DNA of 64,000 nt from Streptomyces sp. NBC_00683 (GCF_036226745.1 NZ_CP109013.1:5642001-5706000), one strand, 5' to 3'; positions 27,601-36,187 are shown, counted from the first letter of the stretch. The notes: generated by a model not told the origin, from the sequence alone. Program-made: numbers and translations.

Positions 27601-28989
27601 TCACCGGTACTCCGAGAGCCTGCGGTTGACCCCGGCGATCGCCGCTACCGCACCCAGTACGGCGAGGACGGCTGCCCCGATCGGCATCCCGCCCAGCGCT
27701 CCGCGCCCGTCCTTCGCCGCCGCGGTGAACTCGCCCTGTTCATGGGCGAGCGCCTGCTGCAGCGCCCGGTCCACCAGTTCGAAGCACTCTCCCGTGGAGC
27801 CCTTCGAACCGATGATCTGCTGCAAGGCGCTGTTGTAGTCGCCCTGGTCGTCCGTCGCGCGGGCCTTCTTGTGGCGGCCCTGCCACTCGTTCACACTGCT
27901 GATGGCCTTCGCCACCGGATCGCTCCCCCGGGAGTCGTCGGCGAGCTTCTCGGCGCTCTTGAGCTGCGATCCGAGGGACTTCATGCCCGTGCTGTAGTCG
28001 GTCTCGTACTTGTCCTTCTGACCATCGGCGGTCAGGACCGCGCCACGGGCGACCAGTGTGAGGTTCTCATTGGCGCGCGCCTTCAGCGAGTTGATCCGCG
28101 CGTTGTTGAGGACGTCGAGCGACTCCTGCCCGTGGGCCATCGCCTCACGCAGTTCGGCCCGCGCCACCGTGTGCCCCACGGCCAGCCACAGCAGCACCAC
28201 CGTGGCCGCCGCGGTCGCAGCGAGCAGCCCGCGGTTGAGGACGCGGTTGGTCCTGCGGTAGTTGCGCCGCTGCATCCACACCAGTGCGGTCAGTGCCACG
28301 ATCCCGGCACCCAGGGAGAAGAACGGCCACTGCCGGGCGTCGGTCGAGTCGGTGCCGAGCCGGCCGGTCTCCGCCGCGTACAACCGCTCGGCCGCCGGGA
28401 GGAGTTCGTTCGTCATCTTCTGGTTCGCGTACCGGAGATAGGCGCCGCCGAGGGGCAGCCCCTGCCGGTTGTTGGCGCGGGCACGCTCGATCAGACCCGT
28501 GTACTCGGGAAGCAGCTTGTTGAGCGTCGTGATCTCGTTCCACGACGATGACGACGCGTCGGTGCTCGCCGCGGCCTTCACCAGGAGCCTGGCGGCTTCC
28601 CTGATGTCCTTCTCGTACTGCTCGTGAACGGCCTTGGGCTCCTGCGCACCTGCCAGGAAGCCGCTCGCCGCCATCGTGTCCGCGTCGGCGAGCGAACGGT
28701 AGATGCTCGCCGCGTCCGCGCTGAGCGGCTGACTGCGGGTCACCACGTCGTCGGCGGCCGAGGCCCGCCCGGAGATCTCCAGGGCCGTGACCGCCCCGAA
28801 CGCCACGACCAGCAGCGCCAGTACGGCACCGATGATCTGCAGCCTGCCCGGCTCGGTCATCGCCGCGGCCCGAAGCCGCTCGGCGGCCACCGCCCCGGCG
28901 CCACGACGCTGCGCGGGTACGGTCGTCGCCGCGGCCTCGCGATCCGGCGCACGCTCCCGCTGCGAGTCCCCGTTCGGCGGGTATGTCAC
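27601..28989 (-). CDS. glnX: Membrane sensor GlnX (partner of GlnH and PknG)
   Basis: A 462-residue membrane protein. Hydrophobic helices are visible at about 50-72 (LQIIGAVLALLVVAFGAV), two near the middle (FFSLGAGIVALTALVWM and LLAATAAATVVLLWLAVG) and one at the C-terminus (GAAVLAVLGAVAAIAGV). Between them are two extracytoplasmic helical domains of about 140 residues that resemble four-helix sensor bundles (DAASIYRSLADADTMAASGFL). This arrangement and its position directly ahead of glnH and pknG fit GlnX, which relays amino-acid binding by GlnH to the kinase. GTG 28989 has a strong GGGGGAGG site; an ATG at about codon 44 would still leave all helices. Confidence 0.85.
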   Translation of the reverse strand: MTYPPNGDSQRERAPDREAAATTVPAQRRGAGAVAAERLRAAAMTEPGRLQIIGAVLALLVVAFGAVTALEISGRASAADDVVTRSQPLSADAASIYRSLADADTMAASGFLAGAQEPKAVHEQYEKDIREAARLLVKAAASTDASSSSWNEITTLNKLLPEYTGLIERARANNRQGLPLGGAYLRYANQKMTNELLPAAERLYAAETGRLGTDSTDARQWPFFSLGAGIVALTALVWMQRRNYRRTNRVLNRGLLAATAAATVVLLWLAVGHTVARAELREAMAHGQESLDVLNNARINSLKARANENLTLVARGAVLTADGQKDKYETDYSTGMKSLGSQLKSAEKLADDSRGSDPVAKAISSVNEWQGRHKKARATDDQGDYNSALQQIIGSKGSTGECFELVDRALQQALAHEQGEFTAAAKDGRGALGGMPIGAAVLAVLGAVAAIAGVNRRLSEYR

Positions 28990-29312
28990 TTGACCTCCCC
29001 CTCGGTCACTGACGGTGGCCCCGACCCCCGGCCGATCGGAGGACTGGTACCCGGCCAGAAGTATGGCCGCAGGGAGCGGCATCCACCAGGAATGACTGGA
29101 TCCCGCATCGATCCCCGAAGTCGATCAGGTGCATTCGATCAGGACGAACGCGGCCGATCAAGACAAGTCCCGGTGCAATTCCCGATGCATCCCCCGAAGC
29201 GGATCGATCTCCCCATCATGAACACGTTCGGGACATCTGATCGGTTCCCGTGCTGATGGGGCGTCTCGCGGCGCCGGAGCCGCGGGACGCCCCATCAGGT
29301 GCGACCGATGTG
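28990..29312. other. Intergenic region between csnK and glnX
   Basis: These 323 bases contain the start region of the glnX operon on the right and the csn operon terminator on the left (29254-29297). The middle has several GATC-containing words (about 29100-29180) but no repeat or promoter that I would assign with confidence. No coding frame looks real. Confidence 0.5.
29254..29297 (-). terminator. Terminator of the csn operon
   Basis: A 19-bp stem (29254-29272 with 29279-29297, one G-U in RNA) with a six-base loop begins 16 bases past the csnK stop. It is the longest hairpin in the gap and should end the csnR-csnK transcript. Confidence 0.75.
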
Positions 29313-30281
29313 TCAGTTGTAGTGCGTACGCAGCCTGCTGTGCACCTCCGGCGCCGCCCCCGTGCGGTCCAGACCCAGCAGGCCGGCCCCCAGCACAGGA
29401 GGTTGCGAGACCACCCGGACCACCGCCTTCGGGGCGCGTTCGGCCAGGAGCCCGGCGATCCGCTCGTCCAGCCGTGTGTGCCGCGCGGCGAGGACACTGC
29501 CGCCCAGGACCACCGGCACCTCCTCGTCCAGCAGTTCCAGCCGGCCCAGCGCGACCGACGCCAGGGCGACGACCTCATCGGCCAGCCGGTCCACCAGGGC
29601 GCTCGCCACCGGATCCCCGGCCGTACTCGTCGCGAACAGCACCGGAGTCAGCTCGTGCCGGCGCTCGTACGGGATCCGCCCCCGGTGCAGTGCCTCGATC
29701 AGCTCGTACACCGAGCCGAGCCCGAAGTGCCCCGGCAGCGTACGGACCAGCTCCGTCGGCCCACCACGGCCGTCCTCGGCCCGCGCCGCGAACCACATGG
29801 CCTCCTCGGCGAGCCCCGAACCGCCGCCCCAGTCACCGGATATCCGGCCGATGGCGGGGAAGCGGGCGGTACGCCCGTCCGGCACCATGCCCACGCAGTT
29901 GATCCCGGCGCCGCAGACGACTGCCACACCGCGCGGCTCGTCGACCCCGGCCCGCAGGATCGCGAAGGTGTCGTTGCGGACCTCCACCGTGCGGCCCCAC
30001 CCACGCTCCAACAGAGCCTGGGTGAGTTCCTCCTCCTCCACCGGGAGGTCGGCGTTGGCCAGGCACGCCGACACGTGCCCGATGCTCCCGACGGGCTCGA
30101 CGGCCGCCGCGAGCGCCTGGCCGAGTACCGAGGCCAGCACATCCACCGCGGCCTCCACACCGACCGTCGGCGGCTGGAAGCCGCCTCCGCGGGCCGTGGA
30201 CAGGACCGAGCCGTCCTCGCCGATCAGTGCCACATCGGTCTTGCTGTTCCCCGCATCGATGGCGACGACCGAAGCGTTCAC
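29313..30281 (-). CDS. csnK: Glucosamine/N-acetylglucosamine kinase of the csn operon (BadF/BadG ATPase family)
   Basis: A 322-residue sugar kinase of the ASKHA fold: phosphate-1 motif IDAGNSKTDVAL at residues 8-19, NDTFAILRAG, VVCGAGINCVG and ISGDWGGGSGLAEEAM, then the adenosine loop VVLGGSV. These match the BadF/BadG/BcrA-type N-acetylglucosamine kinase group. In this operon it would phosphorylate glucosamine released from imported chitosan oligosaccharides. The GTG start at 30281 overlaps the csnH stop as GTGA. The symbol follows the S. coelicolor csnR-K naming as I recall it. Substrate (GlcN versus GlcNAc) is inferred from context. Confidence 0.82.
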   Translation of the reverse strand: MNASVVAIDAGNSKTDVALIGEDGSVLSTARGGGFQPPTVGVEAAVDVLASVLGQALAAAVEPVGSIGHVSACLANADLPVEEEELTQALLERGWGRTVEVRNDTFAILRAGVDEPRGVAVVCGAGINCVGMVPDGRTARFPAIGRISGDWGGGSGLAEEAMWFAARAEDGRGGPTELVRTLPGHFGLGSVYELIEALHRGRIPYERRHELTPVLFATSTAGDPVASALVDRLADEVVALASVALGRLELLDEEVPVVLGGSVLAARHTRLDERIAGLLAERAPKAVVRVVSQPPVLGAGLLGLDRTGAAPEVHSRLRTHYN

Positions 30282-31543
30282 GCCCACGCGAGGTGCTCCC
30301 GGTTGTGCGCGACCAGCCGGTCGGTGAGCGCCTCGGCGTACTCGTACTGGCCGATGAGCGGGTGCGAGAGCAGGGCCTTGAAGACGCGGTCCCGGCCGCC
30401 CCGGAGCGCCGCTTCCAGGGCGAGGTCCTCGTACGCCGTCACGTTCGCGATCAGTCCCGCGTAGAGCGGGTCGAGCGCCGGCACCGCGAGCGGCGTGGCA
30501 CCCGTGCGGTCCACCCGGGCCTGGACCTCGATCACGGCGTCGTCCGGCAGGAACGGGAGCGTCCCGTTGTTGTAGGTGTTGACCACCTGTACCGCGGAGC
30601 CGCCCCCGCCGAGCAGGGCGGCGGCCAGGTCCACGGCCGCCTCCGAGTAGAAGGCGCCGCCGCGCTTGCCGAGCAGCGCCGGTTTCTCGTCCAGCGCCGG
30701 ATCGCCGTACATGGCCAGGAGTTCCTTCTCCATCGCGGCGACCTCGGCCGCCCGCGAGGGCTTCGTACCGAGCTCCCGTACGACCTCGTCGTGCGCGTAG
30801 AAGTACCGCAGGTAGTACGAGGGGACGACGCCGAGCCGGTCGATGATCTGGCGCGGCATGTGCAGATCGTCGGCGATCGTGTCGCCGTGCTCGGCGAGCA
30901 GCTTCGGCAGGACGTTCTCGCCGTCCGGACCGCCGAGCCGCACCCCGAGCTCCCACGACAGGTGGTTGAGCCCGACATGGTCCAGGTGCACCTCGGCCGG
31001 GGTGACGTCGAGCAGCCGCGCGAACTTCCGCTGGAAGCCGATCGCCACGTTGCACAGGCCGACGGCCTTGTGCCCGGCCTGCAGGAGCGCCCTGGTCACG
31101 ATGCCGACGGGGTTGGTGAAGTCGATGATCCAGGCGTCGGGATTGGTGCGCCGGACCCGCTCGGCGATGTCGAGGACGACCGGCACCGTACGAAGGGCCT
31201 TGGCGAGGCCGCCGGCCCCGGTGGTCTCCTGACCGACGCAGCCGCACTCCAGCGGCCACGTCTCGTCCTGGCCGCGGGCGGCCTGCCCGCCGACGCGCAG
31301 CTGGAGCAGGACCGCGTCGGCGCCGTCCACCCCGGCGTCCAGGTCGGACGTGGTGGTGATCTTCCCTGCGTGGGCCTGCTTGGCGAAGATCCGTCGGGCG
31401 AGACCGCCGACGAGCTCCAGCCGGTCGGCCGCCGGGTCGATGAGCACCAGCTCCTCGACCGGCAGGGTGTCCCGCAACCGTGCGAATCCGTCGATCAGTT
31501 CAGGTGTGTAGGTGGACCCGCCACCCACTACTGCGAGCTTCAT
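30278..31543 (-). CDS. csnH: Family 4 glycoside hydrolase (6-phospho-beta-glucosidase type)
   Basis: A 421-residue cytosolic enzyme. The N-terminal Rossmann motif VVGGGSTYTPELIDG binds NAD. GH4 metal-site motifs are present as CNVAIGFQ and DHVGLNHLSW. Family 4 enzymes cleave by an NAD- and Mn-dependent redox-elimination mechanism, usually on 6-phosphorylated disaccharides. Because the operon imports through an ABC system, the substrate is likely an unphosphorylated or kinase-modified glucosamine oligosaccharide, so the standard name may mislead. ATG 31543 is three bases before the upstream stop-codon neighbourhood; a TTG one codon earlier is also possible. Confidence 0.85.
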   Translation of the reverse strand: MKLAVVGGGSTYTPELIDGFARLRDTLPVEELVLIDPAADRLELVGGLARRIFAKQAHAGKITTTSDLDAGVDGADAVLLQLRVGGQAARGQDETWPLECGCVGQETTGAGGLAKALRTVPVVLDIAERVRRTNPDAWIIDFTNPVGIVTRALLQAGHKAVGLCNVAIGFQRKFARLLDVTPAEVHLDHVGLNHLSWELGVRLGGPDGENVLPKLLAEHGDTIADDLHMPRQIIDRLGVVPSYYLRYFYAHDEVVRELGTKPSRAAEVAAMEKELLAMYGDPALDEKPALLGKRGGAFYSEAAVDLAAALLGGGGSAVQVVNTYNNGTLPFLPDDAVIEVQARVDRTGATPLAVPALDPLYAGLIANVTAYEDLALEAALRGGRDRVFKALLSHPLIGQYEYAEALTDRLVAHNREHLAWA

Positions 31544-31546
31544 CAA

Positions 31547-32446
31547 TCAGCCCTTTACTCCGGTCAGTGTGACGCCCTCGACAAATGCCTTCTGGGCGAA
31601 GAAGAAGACGGCGATCACGGGGGCCATGACCAGAACGGTCGCGGCCATGGTCAGGTTCCAGTCGGTGTGGTGTGCGCCCTTGAAGGATTCCAGGCCGTAA
31701 CTGAGCGTCCAGGCGGCCGGGTTCTCGGAGGCGTAGATCTGCGGGCCGAAGTAGTCGTTCCAGGCGGCGAAGAACTGGAACAGGGCGATCGCCGCGATGC
31801 CGGGCTTCGCCATCGGCAGGACGACCCTGATCAGGGTACGGAATTCACCGCACCCGTCGACCTTCGCCGCGTCCAGGTACTCGTCCGGGATGGTGAGGAG
31901 GAACTGCCGCAGCAGGAAGATGCTGAACGCGTCGCCGAAGGCCATCGGAATGATCAGCGGCCAGAGCGTGCCGGACAGGTCCAGCTCCTTCGCCCAGAAC
32001 AGGTACATCGGGATGATGACGACCTGCGGTGGCAGCATCATCATCGAGATGACGAGCATCAGCGAGAGCTTGCGGCCCCGGAAGCGGAACTTGGCCAGCG
32101 CGTACGCGACGGGCACCGACGACAGGACGGTCAGGACGGTGCCGACCCCCGCGTACAGCAGGGTGTTGCGCCACCAGGTGAGGAAGCCGGGGGTGTCGAG
32201 GACCCGCCGGTAGTTGTCCCACTCCCAGGTGTCGGGGGTGAGGTCGCGGGTCAGCGCCTGCTGGTCGCTCATCAGTGACGTCAGGACGACGAACACGAAC
32301 GGGAGCACGAAGAACAGCGCGGCCGCGATGCCCAGCGAGTGGACGGCGATCCAGTGCAGCAGTGCCTTGCGGCGGGCTGTGCGCAGGGCCGGCGTGGAGG
32401 TGTCCGTGGCCGGCACCGGGCGGGGCTTGTCGAGGAGTTGGGTCAT
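31547..32446 (-). CDS. csnG: Carbohydrate ABC permease (MalG type)
   Basis: A 299-residue CUT1-type permease with six helices, the first at about 33-57 (SLGIAAALFFVLPFVFVVL). The EAA loop reads EYLDAAKVDGCGEFRTLIRVVLPMAKPG, which contacts the ATPase. It ends with the TLTGVKG-type tail common in MalG homologues. The ATPase is not in the operon; Streptomyces sugar importers usually share MsiK, encoded elsewhere. It starts three bases after the csnF stop. Confidence 0.88.
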   Translation of the reverse strand: MTQLLDKPRPVPATDTSTPALRTARRKALLHWIAVHSLGIAAALFFVLPFVFVVLTSLMSDQQALTRDLTPDTWEWDNYRRVLDTPGFLTWWRNTLLYAGVGTVLTVLSSVPVAYALAKFRFRGRKLSLMLVISMMMLPPQVVIIPMYLFWAKELDLSGTLWPLIIPMAFGDAFSIFLLRQFLLTIPDEYLDAAKVDGCGEFRTLIRVVLPMAKPGIAAIALFQFFAAWNDYFGPQIYASENPAAWTLSYGLESFKGAHHTDWNLTMAATVLVMAPVIAVFFFAQKAFVEGVTLTGVKG

Positions 32447-32449
32447 GGC

Positions 32450-33391
32450 TCAGTCACCGGCCTGGATCAGGTTGTTGCGGCCCCGCATCAGCAGCGCGGT
32501 GAAGGCCATGGCCAGGGCGAACAGGACGAGGGCGACGACACAGGCGGAGCCGTAGTCGAAGCGCTGGAAGCCGAGGTTGTAGACGAGCTGGGGAAGCGTC
32601 AGGGTCGACTTGTCCGGGTAGCCCGGTTCGAACTGCTGCCCGGAGCCGCCGATCACGCCCGAGGCGACCTTCCCCGCCACCAGCGGCTGGGTGTAGTACT
32701 GCATCGCCTGGATCACCCCGGTCACCACGGCGAACAGCACGATCGGCGAGATGTTCGGCAGCGTGACGAAGCGGAACCTCTGCCATCCGGACGCGCCGTC
32801 CAGCTCGGCCGCCTCGTACTGCTCCTTCGGTACGTCGAGCAGAGCGGCCATGAAGATCACCATCAGGTCGCCGATGCCCCACACCGCGAGCATGGTGAGC
32901 GCCGGCTTCGAGAAGGAGGCGTCGTTGAACCAGCCCGGTGTCGGCAGCCCCAGGTCGCCGAGGATCGAATTGACGGGCCCCGTACCCGGGTTGAGCAGGA
33001 AGACGAACGCCAGTGTCGCGGCGACCGGCGGTGCCAGGTAGGGCAGGTAGAAGAAGGTGCGGAAGAGCCCCGTCCCCGTCCTGATCTTCGTGATCAGCAT
33101 GCCGATGCCGAGGCCGAACACCACCCGGCAGGTGACCATGACGAGCACCAGCCAGAGCGTGTTGCGCAGGGACGGCCAGAACATCGGGTAGTCGCTGAAG
33201 ACGTACGTCCAGTTCGCCGCCCCGTTGAAGGACGGCACCCCGAAGCCGTCGTACTTCATGAAGGAGAAGTACACGGTCGAGACCATCGGGTACGCGAAGA
33301 AGACGGTGAACCCGATCAGCCACGGCGACATGAAGGCTGCCGTCCGCAGCGCCGACCGGCGGTGCTTGGAGCGGAGTGTGTGCGTGGTCAT
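32450..33391 (-). CDS. csnF: Carbohydrate ABC permease (MalF type)
   Basis: A 313-residue CUT1-type permease with six helices (first about 20-42, MSPWLIGFTVFFAYPMVST). The EAA loop is EQYEAAELDGASGWQRFRFVTLPNISP. It forms the heterodimeric membrane channel with csnG, fed by the binding protein csnE. Its ATG lies six bases downstream of the csnE stop. Confidence 0.88.
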   Translation of the reverse strand: MTTHTLRSKHRRSALRTAAFMSPWLIGFTVFFAYPMVSTVYFSFMKYDGFGVPSFNGAANWTYVFSDYPMFWPSLRNTLWLVLVMVTCRVVFGLGIGMLITKIRTGTGLFRTFFYLPYLAPPVAATLAFVFLLNPGTGPVNSILGDLGLPTPGWFNDASFSKPALTMLAVWGIGDLMVIFMAALLDVPKEQYEAAELDGASGWQRFRFVTLPNISPIVLFAVVTGVIQAMQYYTQPLVAGKVASGVIGGSGQQFEPGYPDKSTLTLPQLVYNLGFQRFDYGSACVVALVLFALAMAFTALLMRGRNNLIQAGD

Positions 33392-33397
33392 CGGGAT

Positions 33398-34732
33398 CTA
33401 CTTGGCCTTGGCGATGTCGGTGTCGATCTGCGCGGCGGTCTTCTCCAGACCGGCCTTCAGGTCCTTCACCGCGCCCTTCTCGTACTGGAAGCCGAAGTCC
33501 TGGAGGGTCTGCTGGTACGCCGACCCGTTGACCGCACCGTCGGGCGTGTTGGACTTCGGGTGCTGGGCGATCTCCAGGAAGGTCTTGAACCGCGGGTCGA
33601 ACTTCAGGTCGGGGGACTTCAGCGCCGCGAAGGTGGAGGGCACGTTGCGGATGCCGTTCGCGAAGTCGACCACGGCCTGCGTGTCGCTCGTCATGAACTT
33701 CACGAGCTCCCACGCCGCGTTCTGCTTCTTGCTGGCCGGGGCGATCCCCATGATCGTGCCGGAAAGGAAGCCCTTGCCGTAGCTGTCGGCCTCGTCGTCG
33801 GCCACCGGCATCGGCGCCACACCGATCTCGAACGGCACCTTGGCGTCGGTGGCCATCCCCAGCCGCCATTCGCCGTCCAGCTGCATCGCGACCTGACCGG
33901 TGTGGAACGGGTGCTTGGCGCCCCACTCGTCGCCGAAGGTGCCGCGGAACTTCTCCAGCTTCGCGTATCCGCCGAGGTCCTCGACCAGCTTCTTCTGGTA
34001 CGTGAACATCTTGGCGAAGGCCGGGTCCTTGGCGATGTTCGACTTGCCGTCGGCGTCGAAGTACGTGTGGTCCCACGAGGACAGGTAGTGATCGGCGACC
34101 GTCTCGTAGCCGTGGTAGGTCGGCATGAAGCCGAGCTGCTCGTAGCTGTCGCCCTTGGAGACCGTCAGCTTCTTCGCGACCGCTGCCAGCTCGGACATCG
34201 TCTTCGGCGGCGCCGTGACGCCGGCCTTCTCGAAGGCGTCCTTGTTGTAGTAGAGGCCGTAGGCGTCCGCGAGCAGCGGCAGGGCGCAGCGCTTGCCCTC
34301 GAACTGGGTGTAGTCGAGCAGGACCTCGGGGAAGGTCTTCTCCAGGTCCAGCTTCGACTTCTCTATGAAGGGCTTCAGGTCGGCGAAGGCGCCGGACGAG
34401 CAGAACTTGCCGACGTTGGAGGTCGTGAAGGACGACACGACGTCGGGGCCGTTCGAACTGCCGGTGCGCAGCGACTGGTTGAGCTTGTCGTCATTGATGT
34501 TGCCGACGACGTTGACCTTGATGTTCGGGTGGGTCTTCTCGAAGCGGTCGACGTTGTCCTGGACAGCCTTCACTTCGGCGGGCGCGCTCCAGCCGTGCCA
34601 GAAATTGATCGTGGTCTTCGCGTTCGGGTCGTCGTTCGCACCGGACTCGGCCTGGCCCGTACAGGCGGTGGCGAGGACCGAGATCGCGGCGACGGCGACA
34701 GCGGCGGTGGTGGTCAGTCGGCTTCTGCGCAT
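33398..34732 (-). CDS. csnE: Lipoprotein solute-binding protein for chitosan oligosaccharides
   Basis: A 444-residue family 1 extracellular binding protein. The signal peptide MRRSRLTTTAAVAVAAISVLATAC ends in a lipobox-like TAC with Cys24 as the lipidation site. Binding-domain motifs include INFWHGWS, PDVVSSFT, ALPLLADAYGLYYN and MQLDGEWR. It delivers sugar to the csnF-csnG permease. ATG 34732 has GGGAGCTTT upstream. The 53 bases between csnR and csnE are purine-rich with no evident terminator, so both genes probably share one transcript. Confidence 0.85.
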   Translation of the reverse strand: MRRSRLTTTAAVAVAAISVLATACTGQAESGANDDPNAKTTINFWHGWSAPAEVKAVQDNVDRFEKTHPNIKVNVVGNINDDKLNQSLRTGSSNGPDVVSSFTTSNVGKFCSSGAFADLKPFIEKSKLDLEKTFPEVLLDYTQFEGKRCALPLLADAYGLYYNKDAFEKAGVTAPPKTMSELAAVAKKLTVSKGDSYEQLGFMPTYHGYETVADHYLSSWDHTYFDADGKSNIAKDPAFAKMFTYQKKLVEDLGGYAKLEKFRGTFGDEWGAKHPFHTGQVAMQLDGEWRLGMATDAKVPFEIGVAPMPVADDEADSYGKGFLSGTIMGIAPASKKQNAAWELVKFMTSDTQAVVDFANGIRNVPSTFAALKSPDLKFDPRFKTFLEIAQHPKSNTPDGAVNGSAYQQTLQDFGFQYEKGAVKDLKAGLEKTAAQIDTDIAKAK

Positions 34733-34785
34733 GGCAAAGCTCCCAGGGACAGGGGGAAGAGGAGGAGGCAGGAGTGGGAAAGGGT

Positions 34786-36000
34786 TCAGCGGGAGGTGTC
34801 GAACACTTCGTCGCGGGTGTCCGCGAGGGCCCGTTCCAGGGCACCTCGCAGGACCGGGTGCCGGCTGATCCCGCCGAGTACGAGACGGGGCCGGGATGCC
34901 GCGAGCTCGGCGAGCTCGGACTGGATCAGGGACCGCAGCAGCTCGCCGCCCGAGGCGACGAGCTCGCCGGAGAGCACGATCAGGCCGGGGTCGAGAACGG
35001 CGGTGACGGACGCGAGACCGGTGGCGAGCCGCTGGGCGTACTGGCGGAGCAGCTCGGTCAGTGCGGGGTCCTGTTCGTACGCGGCGGCGGCCCGGGCCAG
35101 CAGCCCGGCCGCGACCTCCGCGTACGGCTGGTGCGGGGTGTCGATGCCGAGCGAGGTTGCGAGCCGGGGGACCGCCTGCGCGCCGGCCAGCTCCTGGAAG
35201 CCTCCGGCGTTGGCCTTCACGACCTGGCGCACGAGAGGGGTGCCCGGCACCGGCAGGAACCCGACCTCGCCCGCGCCGCCGGTGAAACCGCGGTGCAGCC
35301 GGCCGTTGATGACGAGGGCGGCACCGAGGCCCTCCTCGTTCCACAGCAGGACGAAGTCCTCGTGGCCCCGGGCCGCTCCGAGCCGCTGCTCGGCCACGGC
35401 GACCAGGTTCACGTCGTTCTCGTACTCCACCGGCATCGGCAGGGAGGCGGCCAGCTCGTCCAGCAGCGTGGGGGAGTGCCAGCCGGGCAGGTGCGAGGCG
35501 TAGCGCAGCCGTCCCGTGCCGGGATCGAAGGCGCCCGGGGTGCCGATGACGACACGGTGCACATCGGCGCGGGCGAGCCCGGCCTCCTTGACCGCGCCGT
35601 CCAGGGCGTCCGTGACCTGTCGCACCACGCTGTCGGCGCGCCGTCCGGGGGTGCGGAGCTCGTACTCACCGACTGTCCGGCCGGTCACGTCGGCGACCGC
35701 CGCGACGATCCGCCGGGCGGTCACATCGAGCCCCGCCACGTGCGCGGCCCGCGCGTTCACCGCGTACAGCTGGGCGCTGGGGCCCGGCCGTCCCTCGCTC
35801 GTACCGGTGGCCACGACGAGCCCGGCAGCCTCCAGCCGGGCGAGGAGCTGGGAGGCGGTGGGCTTGGACAGGCCCGTCAACTTCCCGATCCTCGTACGGG
35901 AGAGGGGGCCGTGCTCCAGGAGCAGGTCCAGGGCGGCGCGGTCGTTCATGGCGCGAAGGACGCGCGGTGTGCCCGGCGTGCCCGGTGTGGTTCCCGCCAT
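34786..36000 (-). CDS. csnR: ROK-family repressor CsnR
   Basis: A 404-residue regulator: winged helix-turn-helix at about 20-75 (LSRTRIGKLTGLSKPTASQLL), then a ROK sugar-kinase-like domain with GLDVTARRIVAAVADVTG and GGAGEVGFLPV. The usual ROK zinc motif CxCGxxGC after that block is absent, and the protein contains no cysteine at all. Together with the operon behind it and the palindrome ahead of it, this fits CsnR, the chitosan-responsive repressor described in S. coelicolor/lividans. It probably represses its own operon until glucosamine oligosaccharides arrive. Confidence 0.85.
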   Translation of the reverse strand: MAGTTPGTPGTPRVLRAMNDRAALDLLLEHGPLSRTRIGKLTGLSKPTASQLLARLEAAGLVVATGTSEGRPGPSAQLYAVNARAAHVAGLDVTARRIVAAVADVTGRTVGEYELRTPGRRADSVVRQVTDALDGAVKEAGLARADVHRVVIGTPGAFDPGTGRLRYASHLPGWHSPTLLDELAASLPMPVEYENDVNLVAVAEQRLGAARGHEDFVLLWNEEGLGAALVINGRLHRGFTGGAGEVGFLPVPGTPLVRQVVKANAGGFQELAGAQAVPRLATSLGIDTPHQPYAEVAAGLLARAAAAYEQDPALTELLRQYAQRLATGLASVTAVLDPGLIVLSGELVASGGELLRSLIQSELAELAASRPRLVLGGISRHPVLRGALERALADTRDEVFDTSR

Positions 36001-36022
36001 GACGGATGCACCTGCCCTCTGT

Positions 36023-36037
36023 TAGGAAAGTTTCCTA
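36023..36037. promoter_or_regulatory. CsnR/ROK operator palindrome
   Basis: TAGGAAA-G-TTTCCTA is a perfect 7+1+7 palindrome, 23 bases upstream of the csnR start. The core AGGAAAGTTTCCT is, as I recall, the operator recognised by CsnR at chitosanase genes. Its place suggests autoregulation of the whole csn operon. Confidence 0.85.
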
Positions 36038-36130
36038 TTCGGTGGGAGGAACGTATGGCGCACGTCACCGGCACGTCAATGGTGTCCACCCCTGCGGCAA
36101 TCAAAGCGTTACCTGAGGCCGGGCGGACGA

Positions 36131-36169
36131 CGAAGGGGCGCCGCGCGGAGTCCGCGCGGCGCCCCTTCG
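36131..36169 (-). terminator. Strong hairpin terminator after the MscS gene
   Basis: A perfect 19-bp inverted repeat (36131-36149 with 36151-36169) starts 19 bases beyond the mscS stop. It separates mscS from the csn operon promoter region. Confidence 0.8.
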
Positions 36170-36187
36170 CCCGTGTCCGGGCCGGTG

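Noticed and set aside
17907..29082. Type VI secretion or TerD-type tellurite cluster, because of FHA, PP2C, VWA and kinase genes together
   Set aside because: No Tss, TerD/TerC or ATP-grasp genes are present, and the kinase and sensors are specifically PknG/GlnX/GlnH-like.
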